This document shows positions 34,120 through 43,445 of a stretch of DNA of 64,000 nt, piece by piece (the first letter of the stretch is position 1; each line of letters starts with the position of its first letter). Both the position numbers and the translations under genes were made by a program. The stretch is taken from assembly GCA_965220205.1 (NCBI GenBank), contig OZ244812.1:1426001-1490000 (forward strand), given 5' to 3'. The notes beneath the pieces were generated by a model. It was not told the origin of the DNA. It saw only the letters and a list, made by a program, of their open reading frames with translations, and made no database searches. The DNA is from G965220205 sp965220205 (GTDB lineage: Bacteria; Chloroflexota; Dehalococcoidia; Lucifugimonadales; Australimonadaceae).

Positions 34120-34707
34120 CTAGCGAACGCGGGAGAAGAACGCGGTCAAGCGGTCGAAGGGCCAGTAGGCCAGCGACACCTCGCCGATGACGTTCTTCCT
34201 TGGCACGTCGCCCCAATGACGAGAATCGTCGCTCTGCGCCCTGTTGTCCCCCAAAACGAAGTAGCTGTCGGGGTCTACAGTTCGCGCCGCCAGCGACTGC
34301 CGCGTGCGGTGCTCCACGTACGGCTCGTCGAGCGGTTCGCCGTTCACCCTGACAGTGCCGCGGTCTATCTTGATATGGTCGCCCGGCAGGCCAATCACGC
34401 GCTTGACGAAGTTCTGCTCAGGATCGACCGGCCAGAGGAACACAATGACGTCGCCGCGTTCCGGCGCGTGAAACGGATGCCACACCTCGCCCGGTTCCGG
34501 GTCGAAGCCCGGCGTGAACCGCCCTACCCGCTCAGCCTCGATCTTCGTATAGACGACCCGGTTCACCAGCACGCGGTCTTGGTCTGCCAAGGCCGGGTCC
34601 ATGCTGGGGCCGTTCACCTGGTAGTTCTGGACCGTCGTCTGGATGAGCAGGACCAGGAACACGGCGAGCGCGATGGTCTCGATTGCTTCGCGGATGGCTG
34701 ATCGCAT
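34120..34707 (-). CDS. lepB: Signal peptidase I
   Basis: A 195-aa type I signal peptidase that cleaves exported pre-proteins at the membrane. One N-terminal membrane helix (about residues 8-25), then the catalytic Ser in NGPSMDPAL, the catalytic Lys in NFVKRVIGLPGD, and the terminal VLGDNRAQSDDSRHWG. The ATG at 34707 (MRSAIREAIETI) was chosen as the normal length; an earlier start at 34797 would add 30 residues. The promoter side faces the SIMPL gene. Confidence 0.9.
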   Translation of the reverse strand: MRSAIREAIETIALAVFLVLLIQTTVQNYQVNGPSMDPALADQDRVLVNRVVYTKIEAERVGRFTPGFDPEPGEVWHPFHAPERGDVIVFLWPVDPEQNFVKRVIGLPGDHIKIDRGTVRVNGEPLDEPYVEHRTRQSLAARTVDPDSYFVLGDNRAQSDDSRHWGDVPRKNVIGEVSLAYWPFDRLTAFFSRVR

Positions 34708-34863
34708 GATGACGAAGGGGCCGGGAGCCGTGAGTATATCAAGTGCGGCGCGGACCCCGCGGAGCCGTGTCCGCCGCCCATCGAACGTCGGAACCACGCA
34801 GGCTCGTCGCTGGTACCCTGTGGTGGGGCGTCAACGCAAACGAGCCGGCAGTGGAGGTTTCAC

Positions 34864-35694
34864 GTGGCCAAGACGCAGCAGACCGTTCGAACCTGGACCT
34901 TGCGGATGCTCGTCTTCGCAACCGTCCTGGCGCTGGGCGCCCTGCTCGCTGGCTGCTCAGACACGGACGACAGCGATGCCGACCGCGCCGACGTCATCGC
35001 CGCTGAGTTGGAAGCCCTGAAGAGGGCGTTCCCCACGGCGGAGAAAGCTGGCGACGTCCGACAAGGAGGCATCCACGCCCACGGCACAGGCGTCACGACC
35101 GGCGAGGCCGATATCGCTGTCCTCACGCTCGCAGCCCAAGCTCGCCGCGAAACGGTCACGGACGCCCGCGACGACGCCGCCCGGGCCATGGACGGCATAC
35201 TCGGCGCGCTGCGAGACGCCGCCATCGCCGACGGGGACATCGAGACAGCCAGATTCTCTATTCAGCCTCGCTACGAGTATCCGCCCAACAGCACTCCGCG
35301 GCTGAGCGGGTACGAGGTCACGAACACCATCGCCGTCACCGTCCGAGACCTCGACAGCCTCCCCATGGTCATCGACAACGCGGTCACGGCGGGCGGCGAC
35401 GCCACACGCATCGACGGCGTGAGGTACGAGATCGAAGACCCGAGCGTTCTCGAACAGGAGGCGCGCCTGCTTGCGTTGCAGGACGCTATCGCGAAGGCGG
35501 ACATCTACGCCGAACAGACCGGGGTGCAACGGGGCAAGCTGACCTATGTCGTCGAGACCAGCCAGGACGTCCTTTTCCGTGAGTCGGGCGCGCTCCTACG
35601 GACGGCGGATGCCGCGTTTGCCCCGCCGACCCAACTGTTCACGCCGGAGCTTCAGGTGCGCATCGACGTGCAGGCAGTTTTCCGGATCGAGTAG
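34864..35694 (+). CDS. SIMPL domain (DUF541) lipoprotein
   Basis: A 276-aa lipoprotein with signal peptide and lipobox LLAGC (Cys near residue 31). The mature part, from about residue 75, is a SIMPL domain: GTGVTTGEADIAVLTL, then PRYEYPPNSTPRLSGYEVTNTIAVTV, a beta-rich periplasmic family (E. coli YggE). Function of the family is poorly known; stress response has been reported. Start GTG 34864 with GGAGG 7-8 bases upstream. Divergent from lepB. Confidence 0.88.
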   Translation: MAKTQQTVRTWTLRMLVFATVLALGALLAGCSDTDDSDADRADVIAAELEALKRAFPTAEKAGDVRQGGIHAHGTGVTTGEADIAVLTLAAQARRETVTDARDDAARAMDGILGALRDAAIADGDIETARFSIQPRYEYPPNSTPRLSGYEVTNTIAVTVRDLDSLPMVIDNAVTAGGDATRIDGVRYEIEDPSVLEQEARLLALQDAIAKADIYAEQTGVQRGKLTYVVETSQDVLFRESGALLRTADAAFAPPTQLFTPELQVRIDVQAVFRIE

Positions 35695-35775
35695 CGCGTC
35701 CTGAGACATCCGGGCGTCGGCCCGCGCGAACGCCTTAGGGGTAGTCTGAATAAATACGTGGAAGTGACATAGCCT

Positions 35776-35832
35776 CCTCCCCGTCTGCGGGGAGGCTCAT
35801 ACTCCTCCTCCCCACGGCTCTGCGGGGGAGGA
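35776..35832. terminator. Twin GC-rich hairpins at convergent gene ends
   Basis: Hairpin 1: CCTCCCCG (35776-35783), loop TCTG, CGGGGAGG (35788-35795). Hairpin 2: TCCTCCCC (35806-35813), an 11-base loop, GGGGAGGA (35825-35832). They share their arm sequence, a tandem arrangement. No long T-run, but the position between converging genes suits a two-way terminator. Confidence 0.5.
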
Positions 35833-35872
35833 TTGAGGAGGGGGCCCTTGGTGAGACGTGTCAACGGCCCGG

Positions 35873-36694
35873 CTACGTCTCCAACGGCGTGTCGTCGCGG
35901 TTGGCCCACTGCCCCATCGAGCCGTCGTACATACAGACCTGGGGATGGCCAATCAGCGTTAGCGCGAACGCTGCGTGCGCCGCACGCACTCCGCCCTGTC
36001 AGTAGACATGGACGGTCGTTTCCGGCGTCACGCCAAGGCCGGCGACAAGCGCTGCGAGCTCGTCAGCCGACTTGAACGTGCCGTCTTCGTTGACCAGATG
36101 CACCCACTCCAAATGCTTGGCGCCCGGGACGTGTCCCACCCGCGCGTTCCCTCGTGAGTTCGCGCCCGTGAACTCATCCTCCGTGCGCACGTCCCAAATG
36201 ACGGCGTCGTCCCGGCCAACGGCAGCCTGGAGCTTCTCTGCGGTCGACTCAATGCCGTGGTCCGGCGGCTTCGGCGTGAAGGCGCCCCCGGGGGCGACGG
36301 CCGCAGGGCCCGTCTCGATCGGCCGGCCCTCCGCGGACCACTTGGCCCACCCGCCGTTCAGCACTCTGACGTTGGTGTGTCCGTAGTACGTGAGCACCCA
36401 CCACAGGCGCGCGGCGTCCCGGCACAGGAAGCGGTCGTAGCCGACCACCAGCGTATCGTCGCCGATCCCCACCGACTCGAACCACGCCTTCGCCTCGTCG
36501 GCCGGCGCGACCAGTCTCGTGTTGACGGATCCCTTGATCTGCCATGTCGGGGAGAGGGCGGCGCCGGGGATGTGTCCGCCCTCGAAGGAGCTCCCGTCTT
36601 GGGCCATCTCCACGACCTGCACGTTGGGGTCGCCGAGGCGCTCAGCGAGCCACTCCGTCTCGACTAGCAGATCAGTCCTCGGGTAATCGGCCAT
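35873..36694 (-). CDS. Two-domain rhodanese with in-frame UGA at the catalytic Cys (candidate selenoprotein)
   Basis: A thiosulfate/3-mercaptopyruvate-type sulfurtransferase, 273 aa if the TGA at 36001-35999 is read through. ATG 36694 has GGAGG 6 bases upstream. Domain 1 covers about residues 10-125; domain 2 about 155-270. The active-site loop CxGGxR appears as TGA-Q-G-G-V-R at codon 232: the UGA stands exactly where the catalytic Cys belongs. The frame stays open after it for 41 codons to TAG 35875-35873, with good family sequence (RAAHAAFALTLIGHPQV, YDGSMGQWANRDDTPLET). The next element is a SECIS-like hairpin. A nonsense mutation is the alternative. Confidence 0.85.
35972..36001 (-). promoter_or_regulatory. 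Candidate bacterial SECIS hairpin downstream of in-frame UGA
   Basis: On -, UGA (36001-35999) is followed by 10 bases, then TGCGTGC (35988-35982), apical loop GGC (35981-35979) and GCACGCA (35978-35972): a perfect 7-bp stem. The loop begins 17 bases after UGA and its first two bases are G. As I recall the bacterial SECIS model (apical loop about 16-37 bases from UGA, a G in the first two loop bases, upper stem of 4 bp or more), this fits. The GC-rich sequence could give a hairpin by chance. Confidence 0.6.
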
Positions 36695-36783
36695 CCGGCG
36701 CCTCCGCGTGGACAACTACGGCTGGGAGGAACATGAGCACGTACGCGGGGCCGCTGTCCCCGAATCACCCGGAGAGCCGTCGC

Positions 36784-37755
36784 CTATGCGCGGGCGGGCA
36801 TGGCGAGGTGTCCGACGCGATGATTCTCCTGCGTACATTCCGCCGCAGTGTACTCCAGCTGGAGGGTTATGTGCGTGAGGCCGAAACCGTAGCCGATCTT
36901 CCGCAGCTTGCTGAGCAACTCCGGCGCGTGTTCCCGCTCGGCAGGGTCTACGAGCACGTGAGCCGTGAGCGCGTTGTAACCGGAGGTGATGGTCCAGGCG
37001 TGCAGGTCGTGCACCAAGTTCACGCCCTGCACGTCCTCCATATCGCCGCAGAGCCGGGAGATGTCCACGTGCTCGGGCGTCCCCTCCAGCAGCACCTTGA
37101 ACACCCGCATGAACAGGCCCCAAGAGCTCTTCAGGATGAGCAGGCCGATGCCGACGCTGAGGATCGGGTCAACGATCCACCAGTTGAGACTCAACACCAA
37201 GACGCCGGAAACGACCACGCCGATGGAGCCGAGGAGGTCCGCCATCACGTGCCGGAATGCGCCCTCGACGTTCAGGCTCTCCCCTGACGCGCGATGGAGC
37301 ACCCAAGCGGCAACGATGTTGACGAGAAGTCCTGCCGCGCCGACGCTCAAGAGCAGGACGCCCTCGATCTCAGGCGGTTCGGAGAAACGGTGGTACGCCT
37401 CGAAGAATATCCAACCAGCAATCAGCCAGAGGCTGAGCGTGTTGAGCAGCGCGGCCAGCACCTCCGTACGGTAGTACCCGAACGTGCGCTCGGCGGACGC
37501 AGGCTTGTTCGCCATCCACATGGCGAACAAGGCCAGAGCGATGGCGGCGCCGTCCGTGAGCATGTGCGCGGCGTCTGCCGCCAGCGCAAGGCTCCCTGAC
37601 AAGACGCTGCCGACGAGCTCCACCACCATGAAGGAGCTGATCAACGTTAGGGCTATAACCAGACTGCGCTTGCTCGCCCCGCGCGGGTCGTGGGCGTGCT
37701 CGTCGTGCGCAGCGCGGTCGTGACCCTCGTGAGCTGGGCCTTGCTCGGATGTCAT
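36784..37755 (-). CDS. Cation diffusion facilitator (CzcD-like zinc/cation exporter)
   Basis: A 323-aa CDF transporter with six membrane helices, exporting Zn2+ or related divalent ions in exchange for protons. The N-terminal 25 residues are His-rich (HEGHDRAAHDEHAHD). Metal-binding HxxxD motifs in ADAAHMLTD (helix 2) and HVMADLLGS (helix 5). The C-terminal cytoplasmic domain begins near residue 215. Lies upstream of the rhodanese on the same strand, 89 bases away. Confidence 0.92.
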   Translation of the reverse strand: MTSEQGPAHEGHDRAAHDEHAHDPRGASKRSLVIALTLISSFMVVELVGSVLSGSLALAADAAHMLTDGAAIALALFAMWMANKPASAERTFGYYRTEVLAALLNTLSLWLIAGWIFFEAYHRFSEPPEIEGVLLLSVGAAGLLVNIVAAWVLHRASGESLNVEGAFRHVMADLLGSIGVVVSGVLVLSLNWWIVDPILSVGIGLLILKSSWGLFMRVFKVLLEGTPEHVDISRLCGDMEDVQGVNLVHDLHAWTITSGYNALTAHVLVDPAEREHAPELLSKLRKIGYGFGLTHITLQLEYTAAECTQENHRVGHLAMPARA

Positions 37756-37995
37756 AACGGCGCCTGTTCCTTAGTCCAGTTCCTATCCAGGACGCAGATT
37801 CGGCGGTTCCCCGACTTGCCGCGCCGCCGCTTAGACCGCTGCCGGCAGTCTACAACCGGCGAGTGTGACTCTGCCGGACCTCTATCAGGCAGCGCGCGCT
37901 GCGACCGCCGCACTCGACGAGGAGGCCGGGGAAAGTCCCTCGGCTATACTTACGCATGCCGCGCAACGGCCAGTTGCGCAGGCTGTGGAGGAACT

Positions 37996-39336
<1,341 letters not shown>

Positions 39337-39339
39337 AAT

Positions 39340-39696
39340 GTGAGCATGAGTGAGACCTACGCAGTCCTGACGCTATCCGGCGCCGCCGCGACGGACACCT
39401 TACGATGCCTCGTCGACACGGGCGCAACCTTCACCAAGATTCCCGCCGCGCTGGGGGAGCGGCTGGCTTGGAGATCGTCAGTGAAGTACAGGTCGAGTTG
39501 TCCGACGGCCGCGTGGCCGCCAGGAGCCTGGCCCCTCGCAGACGCGCAACTGGATGGCGTGAGGAGTCCCGTGCTGGTTGCCTTGGCCGAGGATGGAGCC
39601 GAGCCGCTCATCGGCGTGACGACGCTCGAGAACCTCGGTTTCAAAGTCGACCCCATAGCCGAGCGCCTCGAGCCGCGGGCGGCGATTGAGTATTAG
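39340..39696 (+). CDS. Retropepsin-like aspartic protease, frame disturbed in the middle
   Basis: A 118-aa clan AA aspartic-protease-like protein. The catalytic LVDTGATFTKIP motif is at 24-35 and the terminal PLIGVTTLENLGFKVDP is typical. Between about 39465 and 39537 the family-like sequence (GLEIVSEVQVELSDGRVAA, then RSLAP) lies in another frame, while the reading frame used here gives RSSVKYRSSCPTAAW. A one-base deletion near 39465 and a compensating insertion near 39537 would explain it. The protein as encoded is probably inactive unless these are sequencing errors. Starts GTG 39340 or ATG 39346. Confidence 0.65.
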   Translation: MSMSETYAVLTLSGAAATDTLRCLVDTGATFTKIPAALGERLAWRSSVKYRSSCPTAAWPPGAWPLADAQLDGVRSPVLVALAEDGAEPLIGVTTLENLGFKVDPIAERLEPRAAIEY

Positions 39697-39812
39697 GCGT
39701 CGCGCCCCGTACAGCGCCGTCTCGGCGAGGGGGATCCGAGGGCTCGGCGCCCGCCCCTAGCCGCTTGCGCTATCCTCCCCCAGCCCCTACGCCCCGACAC
39801 AGGCAAGGAGCC

Positions 39813-42800
39813 ATGACTACACACCTAGACCCAGACGACCCGCGCTATCGGCAAGCCGCCGCCGAGTTGCTCCGCCGCCACAATCTCTTCGAGGCGGAGG
39901 CGAACATCACCAGCGCCGTCCGCGATTTCCTCCTAATCACCGGACTCGCCCAGCCCGACCAGATTCACGAGGAACAAGCGCCCGCCAGCGGATCGCCCCA
40001 CGCCGTTGACCTCGTCGCACTCGACTCCTTCATCGAGGTGAAGCGGAGAGTAAGCGGCCACGGCGGTTTCGACCCGAATCCCGCCTACGTCGACCAACTG
40101 GACGCCTACCTGGAACAGTCCCACGCCCAGGGCGACCCCGGGCGCATGGGCATCCTCACCGACGGCAAATACTGGCTGCTCCGCTGGGCGGCCGCGGGTG
40201 ACGTTCACACGACCTACCCATACGCGTTCTGGTTGGAGGATCCGGACCGATGGTTCACTCTCTACGAGTGGCTGCGCGACAAGGCGCTCGTCTCGTTCGA
40301 GGGCGAAATACCCACGCGGGAGAATATCGAAAAGCACTTCGGCGTCGGAAGCCCGGCTTGGGAGCGGGAAATCGGAGTACTCCGCGCCCTCAGACGCGAA
40401 GCTCTCCAGTCCGCTGACCGTTCCCCAACGGTCACCGTCAAGCAAGATCTCTGGCAGACCCTCCTCAAGACCGCTCTCGGCGAGCTCACCAGCTCCCAGG
40501 AAGAGCTGGACGACCTTTTCATCCGCCACACCCACCTCAGCATCGCCGTCGGCCTCATCCTCCAAGCCTCCTTCGGCATAGACATCCGCGAACTGGCGGA
40601 CCGCGACGCCGCGGACCTGCTGCGGGGACAGCGCTTCCGTGACGACACCGGACTCCAAGGCATCGTCGAGTCCGACTTCTTCGCGTGGCCCGCCGAAGTA
40701 GGCGGCGAGACCTTGATCCGTGACATCGCCCGCCGCGTCGCCCGGTTCGACTGGCTGCAGGCCCCGCCGGACATCGCCGCCATCCTCTACGAGACCGTCA
40801 TCCCAGCCCATGAGCGCTGGCAGCTCGGCGAGTACTACACACCGCGGTGGCTCGCGCGTTCCATCGTCGGGGAACTCGTTGACAACCCCCTCGAACAGCG
40901 CGTCCTCGACCCCTCGTGCGGCTCCGGCACGTTCATCGCCGAAGCGATGGCCCACTTCATCACAGCCGCGCGGCAGGCCAAACTCCCGCCGGAAGAAGCC
41001 CTCCGCAGACTCCGCGAGTCCGTCACCGGCATCGACGTGCACCCCGTCGCCGTTCACCTCGCCCGCTCCGCGTGGGCGCTCGGGGCCAAGCCCCTCATAG
41101 AAGACGTTGTGAAGACCGGGGCCGACGCCTCCGTCTCCATCCCCGTCTACCTCGGCGACTCCCTCCTCCTGCGCCTCCGGGTCGGAGACATGCTGGCCGA
41201 GACCGAAATCAGCATCCCCGTCGAGGACGACGAGAACACGACCCTCGTCTTCCCGCGCAGCCTCGTAGACCGCGCCGACGACTTCGACCGCCTGATGAAC
41301 GACATTGCCCGCGCCGTAGAAGCCGGGGACGATCCGGCGCTCACGCTCGGCAGGCATGATCTGAAGCCAAGCGAGCGCGCCGTCATGGAGCAGACGACCG
41401 CCACGATGCAGCAGTTGCATGATGAAGGCCGCAACCACATCTGGGCCTACTACACCCGCAACCTCGTCCGCCCCCTCGCGCTCACCCGCAACCGCAACCG
41501 GGTGGACGTGATCGTCGGCAATCCGCCCTGGCTCAACTACCGCAACACCGCCAACATCCTCCGCTCCGAGTTGGAGCGCCAGAGCAAGAGCGAGTACGGC
41601 ATCTGGGCAGGCCGCCACTACTCCACCCATCAAGACGTCGCCGGCCTCTTCTACGCCCGCTGCGTCGACCTCTACCTCAAGGACAACGGCGTCATCGGCA
41701 TGGTCATGCCCCACAGCGCCTTGCAGGCCGGCCAATACGCCAAGTGGCGCACCGGCGAATGGCAGTCAACGAGCGGCGGCCGCGGCTTCACCCGGACCCT
41801 CGCGGTCCGCTTCAGCAGCTACAAGACCGCGTGGGACTTGGAACAGCTGGAGCCCAACAACTTCTTCCCCATGCCCGCGTCCGTAGTATTCGCGCAGCGC
41901 GCCGGAGCGAACGCCAAGGCTAGCCCACTCGCCGGACAGGTGGAGCGCTGGTTCGGCAGTCCGGGTTCGCCCCACGTGCTGCGGCAGTTGGCCGCCACCA
42001 CCGACACGTCCGCCCTGGGAGGTTCGCCCTACTCGCAGCACACCATCCAAGGCGCAGTTATCGTCCCTCGCCGCCTCTTCTTCGTGGAAGAAGTTGCCAG
42101 CACCGCCGTCGTCCGCGCCGCCCCCACCGTAACCGTCAACCCGCGCATGGGCACGCAGGACAAGGAACCTTGGAAGAGCATCGACCTCTCTGCGCTCACT
42201 CGTCAGTCCGTTGAGGCCGTCCACCTGTTCGACGTACACCTTGGAGAGACCGTCGTCCCCTACGCCACGCTCCCCCCGCTCAAAGCCATTCTCCCGCTGA
42301 AACGCGGCGATACAAAACTCCCCGTCAACCCGGACGGCGTGGGCGGCGTCAACGTCTCCGCGCTGGCGCAGCGGATGCAGGCCCGCTGGCGCACTATCAG
42401 CCGCCTTTGGGAGGAGAACAAAGCTCCCGCAACAAAGTTGGATCTGCTTGAGCAGCTCAACTACTACGGCAAGTTCTCAGACCAACTCAACTGGCAGCGC
42501 GAACCTGGAGAACGACCCGTGAGGTTGGTCTACACCTCCGCAGGTGAACCCACCGCCGCGCTGCTCAACAGCGACAAGGTCATAGTCGACTACAAACTTT
42601 TCTGGGTTTCCTGCCGAGACACCTACGAAGCTCACTATCTGCTCGCCATCATCAACAGCAAGACTTTGTATCACGCGGTAACCCCTCTCATGTCCAAAGG
42701 CCTGTTCGGCGCGCGCGACCTCCAAAAGCACCTCTGGAAACTGCCCATTCCAGAGTTCGACCCCGCTAAACGCCTCCACGCGGCTATCGCAGATGCCGGA

Positions 42801-42974
42801 GCCACCGCCGCCGAGGGCGCGGTGCAACTCCTCGACCGTCTGCGCGCAAACCGTGGGGACGACCTCACCAGTACGTACGCCCGCCGCGAGATACACAAGT
42901 GGCTCGCCGCCTCCGAGGAAGGCCGCGCCGTCGAGAAGGCCGTCGGGCGGCTGCTGCGCGCGGCTAGCTTGTAG
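39813..42974 (+). CDS. Single-chain (type IIG/IIL-like) restriction-modification enzyme
   Basis: A 1053-aa protein combining nuclease, N6-adenine methyltransferase and target recognition. N-terminal PD-(D/E)xK-type site: Asp66 and Glu75-x-Lys77 (VDLVALDSFIEVKRR). Methyltransferase motif I DPSCGSGTF (366-374) and catalytic NPPW (570-573). The C-terminal part, after about residue 740, resembles TaqI/Eco57I-type specificity domains (LFWVSCRDTYEAHYLLAIINS). ATG 39813 follows AAGGAG. No separate specificity subunit, so it acts alone on its target. Recognition sequence unknown. Confidence 0.88.
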   Translation: MTTHLDPDDPRYRQAAAELLRRHNLFEAEANITSAVRDFLLITGLAQPDQIHEEQAPASGSPHAVDLVALDSFIEVKRRVSGHGGFDPNPAYVDQLDAYLEQSHAQGDPGRMGILTDGKYWLLRWAAAGDVHTTYPYAFWLEDPDRWFTLYEWLRDKALVSFEGEIPTRENIEKHFGVGSPAWEREIGVLRALRREALQSADRSPTVTVKQDLWQTLLKTALGELTSSQEELDDLFIRHTHLSIAVGLILQASFGIDIRELADRDAADLLRGQRFRDDTGLQGIVESDFFAWPAEVGGETLIRDIARRVARFDWLQAPPDIAAILYETVIPAHERWQLGEYYTPRWLARSIVGELVDNPLEQRVLDPSCGSGTFIAEAMAHFITAARQAKLPPEEALRRLRESVTGIDVHPVAVHLARSAWALGAKPLIEDVVKTGADASVSIPVYLGDSLLLRLRVGDMLAETEISIPVEDDENTTLVFPRSLVDRADDFDRLMNDIARAVEAGDDPALTLGRHDLKPSERAVMEQTTATMQQLHDEGRNHIWAYYTRNLVRPLALTRNRNRVDVIVGNPPWLNYRNTANILRSELERQSKSEYGIWAGRHYSTHQDVAGLFYARCVDLYLKDNGVIGMVMPHSALQAGQYAKWRTGEWQSTSGGRGFTRTLAVRFSSYKTAWDLEQLEPNNFFPMPASVVFAQRAGANAKASPLAGQVERWFGSPGSPHVLRQLAATTDTSALGGSPYSQHTIQGAVIVPRRLFFVEEVASTAVVRAAPTVTVNPRMGTQDKEPWKSIDLSALTRQSVEAVHLFDVHLGETVVPYATLPPLKAILPLKRGDTKLPVNPDGVGGVNVSALAQRMQARWRTISRLWEENKAPATKLDLLEQLNYYGKFSDQLNWQREPGERPVRLVYTSAGEPTAALLNSDKVIVDYKLFWVSCRDTYEAHYLLAIINSKTLYHAVTPLMSKGLFGARDLQKHLWKLPIPEFDPAKRLHAAIADAGATAAEGAVQLLDRLRANRGDDLTSTYARREIHKWLAASEEGRAVEKAVGRLLRAASL

Positions 42975-43445
42975 CTCCCAATCCCATTGCTTACGCCAGA
43001 GGCCAACCCTAGCCTCCACCCCAAGCACGCCAGTAGCTCCCCCCAACCGCGACATCCGCCCCTTCCCCCCAACACCCCCGCCCCCTAACATCTATGCCTT
43101 GGACCTCCCAAGAGCCTGTCCTGAGCCCGTCGAAGGGGGCCGCCAGACCCGCTCGCCATCGGTGAACAGTCGGCCTGATCTACGAGTGGATGGCGCAAAA
43201 TGGCCCAAAATGGCGCACCTTTGTTCGTCACCCACTCGTAAACCCATGCACTTTACGAGTAAGCATGCCGCGCCATCCGGGACAATTCCCCGCCCATCCT
43301 CGTCCAATCCCGTCATTCCGATGCGCCAACACGGGACAGGGGGGGGTGAGCCCTCGGTAGCCCCCGCCCGTTATCCCCTAGCGACGCCCAGAAAGCAGCC
43401 CGCGGCCCCTGACGGCGGTTGCGTTCCCTCTGGTACCCTCGCCCC
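42975..43445. other. 471-base non-coding region with repeats
   Basis: No gene is supported here. It holds C-rich stretches (43003-43085), a REP-like motif (43112-43137), a direct repeat AAAATGGC (43197-43204 and 43207-43214), and an inverted repeat TACGAGTGG (43181-43189)/CCACTCGTA (43232-43240) with a further TTTACGAGT copy near 43252-43260. Base composition differs from flanking genes. It separates the restriction enzyme from sbcD. Confidence 0.6.
43112..43137. repeat. REP-like intergenic motif
   Basis: GAGCCTGTCCTGAGCC followed by CGTCGAAGGG, a motif type (read on the other strand as CCTTCGACGGGCTCAGGAC) that I recall as common between genes in many bacteria including Chloroflexota. Only one copy was noticed in this window. 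Confidence 0.45.

Noticed and set aside
35999..36715. Rhodanese ending at TGA 35999 as a normal 231-aa protein
   Set aside because: It would lack the catalytic loop, while the downstream frame is perfectly conserved in sequence.
37690..37995. T-box or long N-terminal extension ahead of glycyl-tRNA synthetase
   Set aside because: No T-box core (AGGGUGGNACCGCG type) was seen and ATG 37996 has an ideal ribosome site.
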